A stretch of 64,000 nucleotides of DNA from Cordia subcordata (taxonomy: Eukaryota > Streptophyta > Magnoliopsida > Boraginales > Cordiaceae). The stretch covers positions 6,215,001 to 6,279,000 of the forward strand of contig JAPTOF010000024.1 in assembly GCA_028554755.1 (NCBI GenBank), given 5' to 3'. Below the pieces are notes generated by a model. It ran no database searches. It was not told the DNA's origin and worked only from the letters and a program-made list of their open reading frames with translations. Position numbers and translations under genes: made by a program. Of the stretch, positions 46,991 through 58,819 are shown piece after piece. Each line of letters opens with the position of its first letter. The stretch's first letter is position 1.

Positions 46991-48619
46991 CCCTCAAAGT
47001 TTTTTCCCCTTTCATGTTATGAAATAAATTTTGGTTATAAATTAATGACTTATATTGGCCCCCCTAAATTTTGAGAAAAAAATATGTAAATGGTAACTAA
47101 CTTTGTTTAAATAAGAAACTTAGTTTAACTTACTACTCCATAAAAAAAGGAAATTTAATTTAACAAAAGGTAATTTATTTTTTAAAAAATTGATATCTTT
47201 ATAAAGTACAATTAACCTTTTGTATTTTATTTTCCCCCTTTTTATTTCACAAAAGTCAGATGTTCAATGAAGACTTCATCTAAATCACTCCTTTGCTAAG
47301 ATAGTTCTTAAGACTTGAGAGGCTGAGAAGGTATTTGTAACATTTGGGCACTTGGTAGGTTCATATTCTTTTAAGCATTTCAACACTTTGAATCGATTTT
47401 TGAGGAGTTTTGTGAGGATTCAAAATGTTATGGATAGATTTCTTTTCTAGAGTATCTCATTGTATTTATCTCTAAATTCACGTAGGAGTTTTATGTTAGT
47501 CAAGGTATGTTATTGTAACAATACTAGATAGAAAGCAATTAAACCCTCGTTACCAAGTTGGAATACTTTTCATTGGTAACCAAATCGCCCTATTCATTCC
47601 ACAATTTTATAGTCTAGTCAGAGATATTGCACATGGCATTATACAACATAAAGAGACATAGATGTGTTCCTTCACACATTTTAACTAAATCCACAGTTAT
47701 ATATATTATAAAGTAAAACATCATCTTTTGTAAAGTTCTTTAAAAAAAAAATGAAGAGAACAAAGAGATCCAAGTGTGGACATTCAAAACCCAATTAATT
47801 CTTTCTTTTTGTTGATACTTCATTTTTATAATATTTTAGTTATATATTACATTATAAGCCATATGATATCATTTTTATAATATTCTAATTTAATTTATTG
47901 GAATAATTTAAATTATTCAGATTATTATAATAATTTGAAAAAAAAGGGTTGTTTTGAAAAGTTAAAATTTCATTCTGAACACCATTAGAAAATTTTTTTT
48001 TTGGGTCAGAGAAAAGTGTGAAAAGTCAAAATTTCTAACTTATTCAAAAATTAGTTTTTAGTTTATTATTTGGAATTGTTCCAATTGACAATTGGATTTG
48101 TAGACTCGAGGTTTTTGATTTCCTCCTAAATAGAATCAAATGATGTCAGCTTTAAGGCATTGATTAAATTTGTTTTTAGTTTAGGATTTATCTTATTTTA
48201 TACTTATTTGAATCGTATGCCTCTAGTTTGTGTATTATGTAATTGTTTATTACTTTTCAATTTTTAATATGCTTATACTTTTTTGTTTTTTTCAATTTGA
48301 CTACACAATCTAAAATTCTAGCACTTTCCTCAGAGTTCGAACCAAGAAGCACATCAATAGATGTCTACTCTAACAACACTGGTTAGTACACAGATTATGT
48401 TTTGTCTCTTGAATATTGTATTCCTTTGGTAGTTATTTATGTAGGTGAAAAACCAATAAGCCTAGGTGGTGGCTCCTAGAAGACCAAGGTGATGGTCTGT
48501 TGATGTGAATATTATTTGAATTTCTCCTTATCCTTTTAATCAATTTATTTAGATTTTTCTAATCTTGTACTGCTTTATTTGATAGATTGTATTTGCATAC
48601 TACTTAATAAAACATATAC
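46991..48619 (+). other. 5' non-coding part of the hAT
   Basis: No coding sequence is recognised. In this family transposase genes often have 5' introns, and TTTTTTTATAG directly before the transposase ATG (56000-56010) looks like a splice acceptor, so a 5' UTR exon probably lies here. Confidence 0.45.
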
Positions 48620-50276
48620 TGTTGCCCAGAAAATGAATCCAAGAGGGGGGGGGGTGAATTGGATTATTGGCATAACTAACAACTTAAAAATCTTAAGAAC
48701 AATCTCAACCAAAATCACGTGCAATAATCAAGATAAGTACTTGAAAAATAAGGAGAGTAAGGCCAAGAGTATCAAACACAGCGATTTAGAGTGGTTCGAA
48801 CTCCCGAGGGCCTAGTCCACTACCTAAGGTCTTCCCTTAGGGTTTTGGAAACTCCACTAGTGAATTGGCTTCTTGCTTAGTACGTTGAAGAAGTGTAGAA
48901 CAACGATCGCAACTCTTGCTTCACCACAAGGACCATAAGTATAACCCTATACTTGAGGATTTCAACCCTTCACTCTTGAGAGAGGCTCTTCACACCTAAG
49001 CTACCCAAAAGTAAATAAATTTACTCCCAATATGATAGTAAAGCGTTTGATATATAATAAACTTCTTTTGAGCAAGTATACAAAGGTATTTAAACCTTCC
49101 TATGTTACTCTAAGTCGATAAGCAATTTATGAAGCTCAAGAGAAAACTTGTTCTTAAATGCTGATGATATGCAATCAATGAAGGTTGCAATTAATAGAGC
49201 AAGATTGCAGTAGATGAAGTAAATTGAATGCAAGAGAGCTATGAGAGATGTTTTTGAACAAGTTGTGTCTGAGTTGGGAGGAGTAGGATGTATTTATAAG
49301 CCAAAAAAGCAAATTTCCCAATGGTCAATTTTTTAAAACAACACAAAATGACTACCGGAGCACACTACCGGTTGACCCCCTGGGTGTTCCGGTAGTTCCA
49401 GAGGCCAAAAGGCCTTATTGGAACACTCTACCGGTCGACCGGTAGGCTCTTCCGGTAGAGTAACACAGCTTTCTGTTAATACTGGAATGCAGAGACGGTC
49501 GACCGGCTGTGTAGGCCGGTAGCAGCAGAAAAGACTGAAAAAGCTACTTTACTTTTTACTGAAAAGTTGCTAACATCTAATCAACAATAAGTAGCATTTT
49601 TTTGCATAATTTTTACAGCTCAAGATAACCACTGTGCATATAAGATCAAGTCAATAATAAATGCTAATACCAACTTATTTTCCAAACATTAAATGCCAAG
49701 ATTTTCTGAGACAAAGACTTTTTGCATGCAAAGCTATTATCCAATGGGTAATAGTCTTATACCAAAATGCTTATATATTAATAATATAATTGCTATGCAC
49801 AGAATAGTATCTTTTACTGCAAAGCTAAGCTGATATTTACATATATATGAGCATATAGATTTATTAAAGTACCAAATATCAATGCAATTGAGATTGCTAT
49901 AGTGCATGTAGCTCCACAGTGCAAACTTTGGACTTTAAAACTTAATTTTTCTGCAGGAAAAGTTTTTGAAAGCAAATGTAGATAGGTATTTAGAAGAAAG
50001 ATCAAGATATATGCATGCAATGTCTTAAGTTTTTGAGCTTCATAGATATTTGCTTGTGTACTAAGATCAACTTGACAAAAGCTAAAGACCAAGAACTGAT
50101 TCTTCAAGAGATCTTCATAGTCTTCATGATCCACATGCATCAAGCCTTTTCCTTGCTTAAGCTACTGTAATTAACATATACATGATATATATACAAGATA
50201 TATAATGGTAGCAATTTACAAAGTGCAATTATTCAGAGATTAATTAACAAAGTGCAATTATGGCATCATCAAAACA
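48620..50276 (-). repeat. 3' LTR of the nested Copia (left copy)
   Basis: The plus strand runs from TGTTGCCCAGAAAATG to GGCATCATCAAAACA. It aligns along its full length with the right copy, with few differences. It includes an 18-bp perfect palindrome CTACCGGTCGACCGGTAG (49428-49445) in a GC-rich CCGGTAG-repeat block (49355-49520). Confidence 0.85.
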
Positions 50277-50352
50277 AATTAAACCAATAAGTTTGACATA
50301 TACATATATGTATTTTTTTATAGATGAAGAGACCATCAACAATTAATTCTTT
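50277..50352 (+). repeat. hAT 5' fragment inside the Copia element
   Basis: These 76 bp are nearly identical to 55964-56039, the hAT sequence just right of the other LTR, and include the transposase start (ATGAAGAGACCATCAACAAT in the left copy, coding MKRPSTINS). MKR.STI.SFF is the genuine N-terminus of such transposases, so this block is hAT and not Copia. It directly joins truncated Copia RT at ATTCTTT. Confidence 0.8.
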
Positions 50353-50860
50353 ACCATCATTCTTTATAAATAAAGTTGAATCAAGTTTACCTCTTATAAA
50401 GCCTTTTTCAAGCAAGAATCCACTTAATCTCTCATACCATGCTCTGGGTGCTTGCTTTAGTCTATACAATGCTTTTTCAAGCTTGAAAACATGGTTTGGA
50501 TGAATAGGGTCCTCAAATCCTGGAGGTTGAGCCACATATACTTCTTCATCAATATAGCCATTTAAGAAAGCGCTTTTCACATCCATTTGATACGATTTGA
50601 AATTCATAAAGCATGCAAAAGCAACATTCTAATTGATTCAAGTCTAGCAATAGGAGCAAAGGTTTCATCATAATAAATACCTTCTTCTTGCTTATAACCT
50701 TGTGCAACTAATTTAGCCTTGTTTCTAGTTACTATGCCATATTCATCTAACTTATTTCTAAAGACCCATTTAGTTACAATTATAGATTGATTTTTAGGCT
50801 TTTCAAAAAGTTTCTATACATTGTTTCTTTTGAATTGATTGAGTTCCTCTTGCATGGCAT
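50353..50860 (-). pseudogene. Copia reverse transcriptase, N-terminal part only
   Basis: The frame from 50607 reads [20 protein letters not shown], then [34 protein letters not shown] and [13 protein letters not shown], all hallmark RVT_2 text. It breaks off before the catalytic YVDD loop. The frame then runs into foreign hAT sequence at 50352. The part between 50608 and 50860 ([24 protein letters not shown] text) is in other frames with stops. Confidence 0.85.
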
Positions 50861-52453
50861 TTATCCAGCTATCATCAAGTAAAGCATCATGTATACTTTT
50901 AGGTTCAATTTGAGACAAGAAAGCAAGATGATTACATACATTTCACAAGGAGCACCTAGTTTCAACAGCTTTGGAAGGTTCACCAATAATTTGGGAAGGG
51001 GGTGATAACCAACAAATTTATAAATTTTTGGCAAGTTATCATGCTTATCACGTATCACATTTTGATCATAACATTGTTCATTAGCATACTCATCTTGGTT
51101 ATCCTCGTAACATGCATCATTAGGTTCATTTCTTTTGTCTAGATCAAGATTACTCATATTCTTTTGAATGGTAACAACATCAACATCATCACATTTTGAA
51201 TCAAAAAATCCTTCATCAAATTTCACATTTATAGTTTCTTCAACAACCATGGTTCTTTTATTGTATACCCTATATGCTTTAATAGATGAAGAATATCCAA
51301 AAAATATGCCATCATCGGATTTTGCATCAAATTTGCCAATATTGTCTTTTTCATTTACGATAAAGCATGCACAACCAAAAGTTTTGAAATATGAGATTTT
51401 TGGCTTTCTTCTTTTCCAAAGTTCATATGGAGTTTTGTCAAGATCTTTTCGAATAATGCTATGGTTAATCACATAACATGCGGTGCTTACGGCCTCGGCC
51501 CAAAAATAGCTGGGTAAATTATTTTCACGGAGCATAGTTCTTGCCATTTCTTGTAAGGAACAATTTTTTCTTTCAATGACCCCATTTTGTTGTGGTGTTC
51601 TTGAAGCTGAAAAAGTATGAGAGATATCATTTTCTTTACAAAAAGATTTCATAGTAAGGGTTGTAAACTCGGTACCTCTATCACTTTTTATGGTGAAAAT
51701 CAAATATCCTTTTTCATTTTGAACACGTTTACAAAATTTTATAAACGCATTTGGTGTGTCATTTTTGTGAGCTACAAAAATTACCCAAGTAAATCTAGAG
51801 AAATCATCAACAATCACATAAGCATACAAATTTCCACCCAAGCTAGCAACCCTATTAGGTCCAAAAAAATCCATATGCAAAAGCTCTAAAGGTTTTGAAG
51901 TAGAAATAATATTCTTGCTTTTGAAGGATTCTAGAGTTTCTTTGCCAAGTTTATATGCACGACACACATTTTTACTAACGTATTTGACTTTAGGCAATCC
52001 TCTAATAAGATCAAGATTAGCAAGTTTATTTATGGAGTCCACATTAGCATGTCCTAGTCTTCTATGCCAAATCCATGTATTTTCATTCATAGCACTTAAA
52101 CATTTTACATCTTGGTCATGCAAGTCATCAAAGCCAAAGGTGTACACATTACCATGCCTCATGCCAACTAATATGACATTACCACATTTATCAACTATCT
52201 CACATGAAGAAGCTTTAAAGTTAACAAATAAACCTTTATCACATAGTTGACTAATACTAAGCAAGTTGTGTTTCAAGCCATGTACGAGTAAGACATTTTC
52301 AATACACAATTTAGATTTGTTACCAATATCTCCAATTCCGATGATTCTTCCTTTAGAGTTATCACCGAATGTGATAAATCCACCATTATTTTCCTTGAGT
52401 GACAAAAACTTTGATTTGTCACCCGTCATGTGCCTTGAGCATCCGCTATCCAA
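50861..52453 (-). pseudogene. Copia pol: protease end, GAG-pre-integrase and integrase
   Basis: A 530-codon open stretch. Residues 2-11, DSGCSRHMTG, are the aspartic protease active-site region. Residues 127-170 are the GAG-pre-integrase zinc region (WIWHRRLGHANVDSINKLAN), where CxxC has become CRAY. The integrase catalytic triad is present: D195 (LLHMDFFGP), D258 (KSDRGTEF) and E294 (GVIERKN), with 35 residues between the last two. The integrase C-terminus YELWKRRKPKISYFKTFGCA follows. The real protein would begin further upstream in the gag-pol frame, so the first M is not a true start. Overall a well-preserved but incomplete polyprotein. Confidence 0.85.
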
Positions 52454-52994
52454 GAACCATTTTCCATTATCCTTGGAAGATGCAAGGCAAACCTACAAAA
52501 TTTGAGTCAAGCATGACTTGGTACCCAAGGCTTGTTGGGTCCTTGAACATTAGTTTTAGTTCCCTTAGGAACCCACATCAAATTATACATTTTCTCACCA
52601 TATTTTCTTATAAAGCATCTATGTGAAGCATGTCCATTTTTACAACAATAGTTGCATGCAACTTTAGGAGCACTTGATGAAGATGCTTAAATGAAATACC
52701 TTTTGTAATGATCATTTCCTTTTTTGAGACTTTTTGTGTCTTTTGAAGAATAAGCCTTGGAGGAGCTTGGTGTTTTTTCAAAAAACTTTATGTAGGATTT
52801 TTGTTTAGAATGAGAATCAAATCCAATTCCAGCTTTATAAAAAACACATCATTGCTGTCCAAGCAAGACATCTAAGTTTTTGGTTCCATTTGTAAATTTT
52901 GAAACCACATTTTCCAAATCATTGACTTTTGCTTTCAAGTCCTCATTTTCTTTTTGTAAATCAACATTGGTTTTTCTCTTCTCTAGATTCTTTT

Positions 52995-54206
52995 TCAAGT
53001 TCTCATTTTCAATGCAGGCATCATGCAATTGATTTCAAGATATGTAAAATTTTTCTTGAGCTCCTTATTTTTGTTAACTACCTTTTTGAATTCTATAAGC
53101 ATTTCATTGTACATTTCTTCTAGTTCATTATAAGAGCTATTTTCATCACAAGAAACATAGTTCGGACTTACCTCATCTTCTTCTTTTGCCATGAGACATA
53201 GGTTGGCCACCTCTTCTACAATTGAATCTTGTTCTTCATCACTTGACTCTGAGTCACTCCAAGTGGCCTTCAATTGTTTCTTTTTGAATTTCTTTTCATC
53301 CTTCTTTCTAAGTGGACACTTAGCTTTGACATGTAGAGGTTTCTTGTATTTAAAACAAATTAATTCTTTACTAGTCTCACCTTTACTTACCTCTCTCCTT
53401 TGTCCTTTCTTTGGATTGAACTTTTGCTTCTTCATGAATCTCTTGAATTTGGAGAACATAGCCATTTCATCGTCACCTTCACTCTCACTTTCACTTGTTG
53501 ATTCTTCTTATGGTGCGGCCTTGAGAGCAATGTTTTTGTTGACCTTAGGTTGTCTTTCAAGCTCCTTGAGCTCCAATTCATGCATCATGGGTGATCCGAC
53601 AAGTTCACTTAATTGTAAAGTGTTGAGATCTTTGGACTCCTTGATGGCTGTTGTCTTTGGTAGCCAAGCCATTGGTAAGCTTCTCAAGAGCTTCCTCACA
53701 AGTTTGGCATTTTCATAATTCTTGCCAAGAGACTTTAAAGAGTTAACAATTTTAATAAATCTTGAAAAAATTTGTTCAATATTTTCATCAGGAAGCATAG
53801 AGAATATTTCATATTCATGTACAAGCATGCTAATCCTAGTCTCTTTAACTTGATTTGTGCCCTCATGAGTGACCTCTAATTGGTCCCACATTTCCTTTGC
53901 TATGGTGCACCCTATAATTTTGTTGAATTCGGAAGGATCTAAAGCGAGGTAAAGATAGTGAATGGCATTAGCATTTGCTTCAACAAGTTTTATATAATCT
54001 TTATCTCATTCTTCTTCTGGTTTAGGAACATTTACACCATTTACCTCCTTAGATGGAATACTAGGTCCATTTACTATGGTTTTCTATGCAACATAATCAT
54101 TGGCTTGCAAAAATATTCTCATTCTAACTTTCCAAAATGCATAGTTTGTACCATCGAAGTATGGAACCCTAGTGGTAGAGAGACCTTCTTGAATTCTATG
54201 TGCCAT
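52995..54206 (-). pseudogene. Copia gag
   Basis: It would encode the capsid/nucleocapsid protein. From the ATG at 54206 it reads MAHRIQEGL, then VPYFDGTNYAFWKVRMRIFL, the usual Gag start. It continues with EMWDQLEVTHEGTNQVKETR and DENIEQIFSRFIKIVNSLKS (UBN2/retrotran-gag region, about 53890-53710). The zinc knuckle near 53360-53320 reads CFKYKKPLHVKAKC: the second cysteine of CxxC is tyrosine and the glycine before histidine is leucine. A lysine/glutamate-rich coiled tail follows (NELEEMYNEMLIEFKKVV). Internal stops after QANDYVA and after LKAAP make it non-functional. Confidence 0.8.
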
Positions 54207-54286
54207 GATCTTCAGCTCTAGACGGTTAAATCGCACAATAATGCAAATAATTACACACTTAATGCAAATAAAGTGTAGAGCACTCA

Positions 54287-54298
54287 GCTCCGATACCA
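54287..54298 (-). other. Primer binding site of the nested Copia
   Basis: The plus strand GCTCCGATACCA is the complement of TGGTATCGGAGC, one base from the tRNA-Met match TGGTATCAGAGC. It fixes the orientation as minus. Confidence 0.8.
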
Positions 54299-54300
54299 TG

Positions 54301-55963
54301 TGTCACCCAGAAAATGAATCCAAGAGGGGGGTGAATTGGATTATTGGCATAACTAACAACTTAAAAATCTTAACAACAATCTCAACCAAAATCACGTGCA
54401 ATAATCAAGATAAGTACTTGAAAAATAAGGAGAGTAAGGCCAATAGTATCAAACACAGCGATTTAGAGTGGTTCGAACTCCCGAGGGCCTAGTCCACTAC
54501 CTAAGGTCTTCCCTTAGGGTTTTGGAAACTCCACTAGTGAATTGGCTTCTTGCTTAGTATGTTGAAGAAGTGTAGAACAACGATCGCAGCTCTTGCTTCA
54601 CCACAAGGACCATAAGTATAACCCTATACTTGAGGATTTCAACCCTTCACTCTTGAGAGAGGCACTTCACACCTAAGCTACCCAAAAGTAAATAAATTTA
54701 CTCCCAATATGATAGTCAAGCATTTGATATACAATAAACTTCTTTTGAGCAAGTATACAAAGGTATTTAAACCTTCCTATGTTACTCTAAGTAGATAAGC
54801 AATTTATGAAGCTCAAGAGAAAACTTGTTCTGAAATGCTGATGATATGCAATCAATGAAGGTTGCAATTAATAGAGCAAGATTGCAATAGATGAAGTAAA
54901 TTGAATGCAAGAGAGCTATGAGAAATGTTTCTGAACAAGTTGTGTCTGAGTTGGATGGAGTAGGATGTATTTATAAGCCAAAAAAGCAAGTTTCCCAATG
55001 GTCAATTTTTTAAAACAACATAGAATGACTACCGGAGCACACTACCGGCGACCCCCTGGGTGTTCCGGTAGTTCCAGAGGCCAAAAGGCCTTATCGGAAC
55101 ACTCTACCAGTCGACCCGTAGGCTCTTCCGGTAGAGTAACACAGCTTTCTGTTAATACCGGAATGCAAAGCCGGTCGATCGGCTGTGTAGGCCGGTAGCA
55201 ATAGAAAAGACTGAAAAAAGCTGCTTTACTTTTTACCGAAAAGTTGCTAATATCTAATCAACAGTAAGTAGCGTTTTTCTGCATAGTTTTTACAGCTCAA
55301 GATAACCATTGTGCATATAAGATCAAGTCAATAATAAATGCTAATACCAACTTATTTTCCAAACATTAAAAGCAAGATTGGAAGCAAGATTTTCTGAGAA
55401 AAGGCTTTTTGCATGCAAAGCTATTATCCAATAAGTAATAGTCTTATACCAAAATGCTTATATATTAATAATATAAATGCTATACACAGAATAGTATCTT
55501 TTACTACAAAGCTAAGCTGATATTTACATATATATAAGCATATAGATTTATTAAAGTACCAAATATCAATGCAATTGAGATTGCTATGGTGCATGCAGCT
55601 CCATAGTGCAAACTATGGACTTTAAAACTTGATTTTTCTGTAGGAAAAGTTTTTGAAGGCAATTGTAGGCAAGTATTTAGAAGAAAGATCAAGATATATG
55701 CATGCAATGTCTTAAGTTTTTGAGCTTCATAGATATTTGCTTATGTACTAAGATCAATTTGACAAAAGCTAAAGACCAAGAACTGATTTTTCAAGAGATC
55801 TTCATAGTCTTCATGCTCCACATGCATTGAGCTTTTTCCTAGCTTAAGCTACTGTAATTAACATATACAAGATATATATACAAAATATATAATGCTAGCA
55901 ATTTACGAAGTGCAATTATTCAGAGAATAATTAACAAAGTGCAATTATGGCATCATCAAAACA
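54301..55963 (-). repeat. 5' LTR of the nested Copia (right copy)
   Basis: The plus strand runs from TGTCACCCAGAAAATG to GGCATCATCAAAACA. The palindrome seen in the left LTR is here decayed (CTACCAGTCGACCCGTAG, 55104-55121). The primer-binding-site complement lies two bases to its left. Confidence 0.85.
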
Positions 55964-56010
55964 AATTAAACCAAAAAGTTTGACATATAGATATATGTAT
56001 TTTTTTATAG

Positions 56011-58364
56011 ATGAAAAGACCATCTACAATTAATTCTTTCTTCCAAAGGAGGAATGTTGAAACATCAAATTCAACTAAGCAGCCAAATACTTGTACAAAT
56101 CTCAATCCTGCAGTTTCTAATAGTAATTTTACTAAAGTCCAAAGAATTGAGGTTGATGAAAATTTTGATATCAACACATTGGAGCGTGATTTGGGTTTGC
56201 AAAATCTAATATGGAAGTACCTTGTTGATATGCAAGATGAAATTTGAAGAGCTTATATTAAAGCTTATCCATATCAATGCATTATTATCCAAAATCTGAG
56301 GAAAACCATCAAAGGAGCTTTCAAGCATCATGGTTTAAGCTACTCCCATCATGGTTGGAATATTCTCCAAATAAAGATTTGGCATTTTGTCTTTCGTGTT
56401 TTTTATTTCATAAGCCAAATGGTCTATTTGGGATAGATGCATTTACTATAAATAGATTTTGGAATTGGAAAAAGGTGAGAGATGGTAAATGTTATGCATT
56501 TGTAGAAGCACGCATGGATCTCATTGATCAATCTTCACATATTCAAAAATTATTTGAGCACATTTCATCTAAACAAGCTGTAGAAAACAGATCTCGAGCT
56601 TCAATTGATGCAATTAAGTGGCTTGCATTTCAAGGATGTGCTTTTAGAGGTGATGATGAAAGTAAAACATCCAAAAGACCAAGGAATTTTCATCAGTTGG
56701 TTAGTTTAATATCATCTTATAATGATCAGGTAGCAACAAGTATGGCCAAAGCTTCGAAAAATGCTACATACACTTACCAAAAATACGGAAGGAAATTTTG
56801 CAAGTCATTTCAACTAAAGTAAAAGATGCTATACATGAAGAAATTGGTGATGCTAAATTTTGCATAATAGTTGATGAAGCTCAAGATCAGTCTAAAATGG
56901 AGAAAACATCTATTGTCTTGAGATATGTTGATAAAAGTGGATGTGTGAAAGAGCAGTTTTTTGTGCTTGTTCATGTTAAGGATATTGCTACATCTAAATT
57001 AAAGGATGGAATATTTTTAGTCCTCTCCCAATATAATCTAGATGTTTATAACATTCACAGCCAAGGCTACGATGATACAAGTAATATGAGAGGAGAGTGG
57101 AATGGATTAAAATCTTTGATTTAAGTGTATGTCCTTATGTTTATTGTGTTCATTGTATGGCATATCATTTGCAATTAGCATTAGTTGCTGCTTCAAAAGA
57201 CGTTATCCCCATCCACAATTTTTTTACTAAATTATGAGTTCTATTGTTCATATAATTGGTGCCTCATGCAAATGTAATGATCAATTAAAAGCTGCCCATG
57301 TTGCAAATATTGCTCATTTACTTGCTATTGATGAGCTTGAAACTGGAAATGGACTTAATCAAATTGGTACTTTGCAAAGGCCCGGAGACACTCGATGGAG
57401 TTCTCATTTCAGATCTGTTTCTAGCTTGATTAATATGTTTAGTGCAACACGTGAAGTTTTGTTAAATATTATTGATGTGGAGCTACTTTAGCTCAATGTG
57501 CAGATGCAGATATAGCATATGAGGCTTTAACTTTCTTTGAGTTTTTTTTTTTATCTTACATCTTATGAAAAACGTTTTGAGATTTCTGATTTGCTATGCT
57601 AACTTTACAACTTAAATCTCAAGACATTTTAAATCCAATGCATCTTGTTTCATCCACTAAGTCACTTATTCAAAATTAAGGGATCAAGGATGGGATGATC
57701 TAATTGCTAAGGTAAAATCCTTTTGTGAATCAATCAACATACTTGCCCCAGATTTGAATGCTCACTATGTTGCAAGAAGAAGAAGGGGTCACCATCAACA
57801 GGATGATATTACACTAGAGCAACATTATAAGCTAGACATTTTCAATGTTGTGATTGATACTTAGCTTCAAGAATTGAATGATAAGTTTAGTAATTATATG
57901 ATTGAATTGTTTGCTCTTAGTTTAGCATTATATCCAAAGGAAATGCACACTTTATTTAGAATTGATGATATTTGTCAATTGATACTCACTATCTTGTGGA
58001 TTTTGGTGAACATGAGATGATGCAATTAAGGGTACAGTTTGAGCATTTTGATCATATGCAGCAACTCTCTGATTTTAGAAAATTGTCAATGATTTCTGAT
58101 TTGCGTCAATGGTTGATGAAGACAAGAAAAGCCGAGATTTTTCCTCTTGTGTGTAGAGTAGTGACTCGTATTCTTACTCTTCCAGTTTCTCTAGCTACTA
58201 CAGAATGATCATTTTCGGTGATGAACATAATAAAAAATCAACTCTGCAACAAGATTGAAGATGAATTTCTCTTTGATTGTTTCGTACTATATATTGAAAA
58301 AGAAATTACTAAAACATTTATTGTAGATTCATTTATAGATGATTTTCATGACTTGAAAGAATGA
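56011..58364 (+). pseudogene. hAT transposase, TTF finger/DUF4371 type
   Basis: The enzyme would cut and move the hAT element. From ATG 56011, [14 protein letters not shown] leads to the TTF-type finger region: LERDLGLQNLIWKYLVDMQD, a stop, then RAYIKAYPYQ; after a frame change SWFKLLPSWLEYS...DLAFCLSCFLFHK (56330-56420). DUF4371 follows: SIDAIKWLAFQGCAFRGDDE (about 56610) and GDAKFCIIVDEAQDQSKMEK with VDKSGCVKEQFF (56850-56960). Next come QGYDDTSNMRGEWNGLKSLI and, after another frame change, ELETGNGLNQIGTLQRPGDT with RWSSHFRSV (57340-57420). The C-terminal dimerisation region is LTLPVSLATTE, a stop, then SFSVMNIIKNQLCN and DEFLFDCFVLYIEKEI, ending at TGA 58362. At least two stops (about 56245 and 58206) are TGA where relatives have arginine, consistent with CGA to TGA decay. 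It is dead. Confidence 0.85.
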
Positions 58365-58509
58365 TGTGTTCTATTTTGAAATGTTACAGGTAATTTGAGA
58401 CTAGTTTAGCAATAAATATATAATCTTTGTAGTTTTTTAAATTTCATGATTATTTGTATTTGCCCCCCTTCCCTCTCCCCCCAAACATTTCATCCTGGGT
58501 CTAGCACTG

Positions 58510-58819
58510 ATCACCAGTGGTAGATCAATTTCATCTTCTAGGATAAGGCCAATAACAATATTAATAAGAGCCTCATTGCCAACCCATAAATCCTTCCAAA
58601 AGCATATGTTTTTTCCATTGTCCAAGATCCATTGCAAACCCTTCTGCAATACCTCTCTATCTTTATGAATGCTCTTACAAATTTTTGAATTTGAGGTTCT
58701 GGTACTACAGCTAAGGAAACGCTCCCCAAAATGTTTTTCCTTGAAAACACGAACTCAAAGTAAATGTGGTTCATCAAAGATTTTCCAACTCATTTTAGCC
58801 AATAATGTAGTATAAGCAT
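58510..58819 (-). pseudogene. LINE middle part between the hAT and the solo LTR
   Basis: The minus strand reads NAYTTLLAKMSWKIFDEPHL (from about 58814), KEKHFGERFL, KGLQWILDNGKNICFWKDLW (about 58645-58585) and ILEDEIDLPLV (to 58512). LAK.SW.....P...W, then G..W....G..I.FW.D.W, is the signature between reverse transcriptase and zf-RVT in plant LINEs. The last codons abut the hAT end and continue in sense at 46934. Confidence 0.8.

Larger units (their letters stand above)
48620..55963 (-). mobile_element. Ty1/Copia retrotransposon inserted in the hAT, 3' part deleted
   Basis: Two LTRs (48620-50276 and 54301-55963) flank a minus-strand body with primer binding site, gag and pol. The element carries gag, protease, integrase and the first part of reverse transcriptase. 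The rest of RT, RNase H and the polypurine tract are missing. In their place, next to the left LTR, are 76 bp of hAT sequence (50277-50352). No 5-bp target duplication is found (TATAC left, AATTA right), in keeping with later rearrangement. Stops in gag and RT make it non-autonomous. Confidence 0.85.
46935..58509 (+). mobile_element. hAT transposon (ZMYM1-like), split by a Copia element
   Basis: The left end is CAAGGGCAGAACTACTC and the right end (reverse complement) is CAGTGCTAGACCCAGG, both of the CARKG..G form common in plant hATs. Each end is followed by a C/G-run block (46965-46990 and 58465-58482). The flanks TTCACCAC (46927-46934) and ATCACCAG (58510-58517) agree at six of eight positions, the 8-bp target duplication expected for hAT. 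Removing the element restores the reading of a LINE across the site (DLPLV-NFTFNDG), strong support for the boundaries. The hAT itself is about 4.2 kb: 46935-48619 non-coding 5' part, and 55964-58509 with the transposase. The rest is the nested Copia copy. Confidence 0.8.

Noticed and set aside
51168..52626. Plus-strand ORFs of 75-111 codons
   Set aside because: They are antisense shadows of the Copia integrase region.
53191..53718. 175-codon plus-strand ORF with Ser/Leu runs
   Set aside because: Antisense of the Copia gag and its lysine/glutamate-rich tail.
55956..56177. Minus-strand 73-codon ORF sharing [14 protein letters not shown] with the Copia RT ORF
   Set aside because: The shared text is antisense of the duplicated 76-bp hAT start region, not a protein domain.
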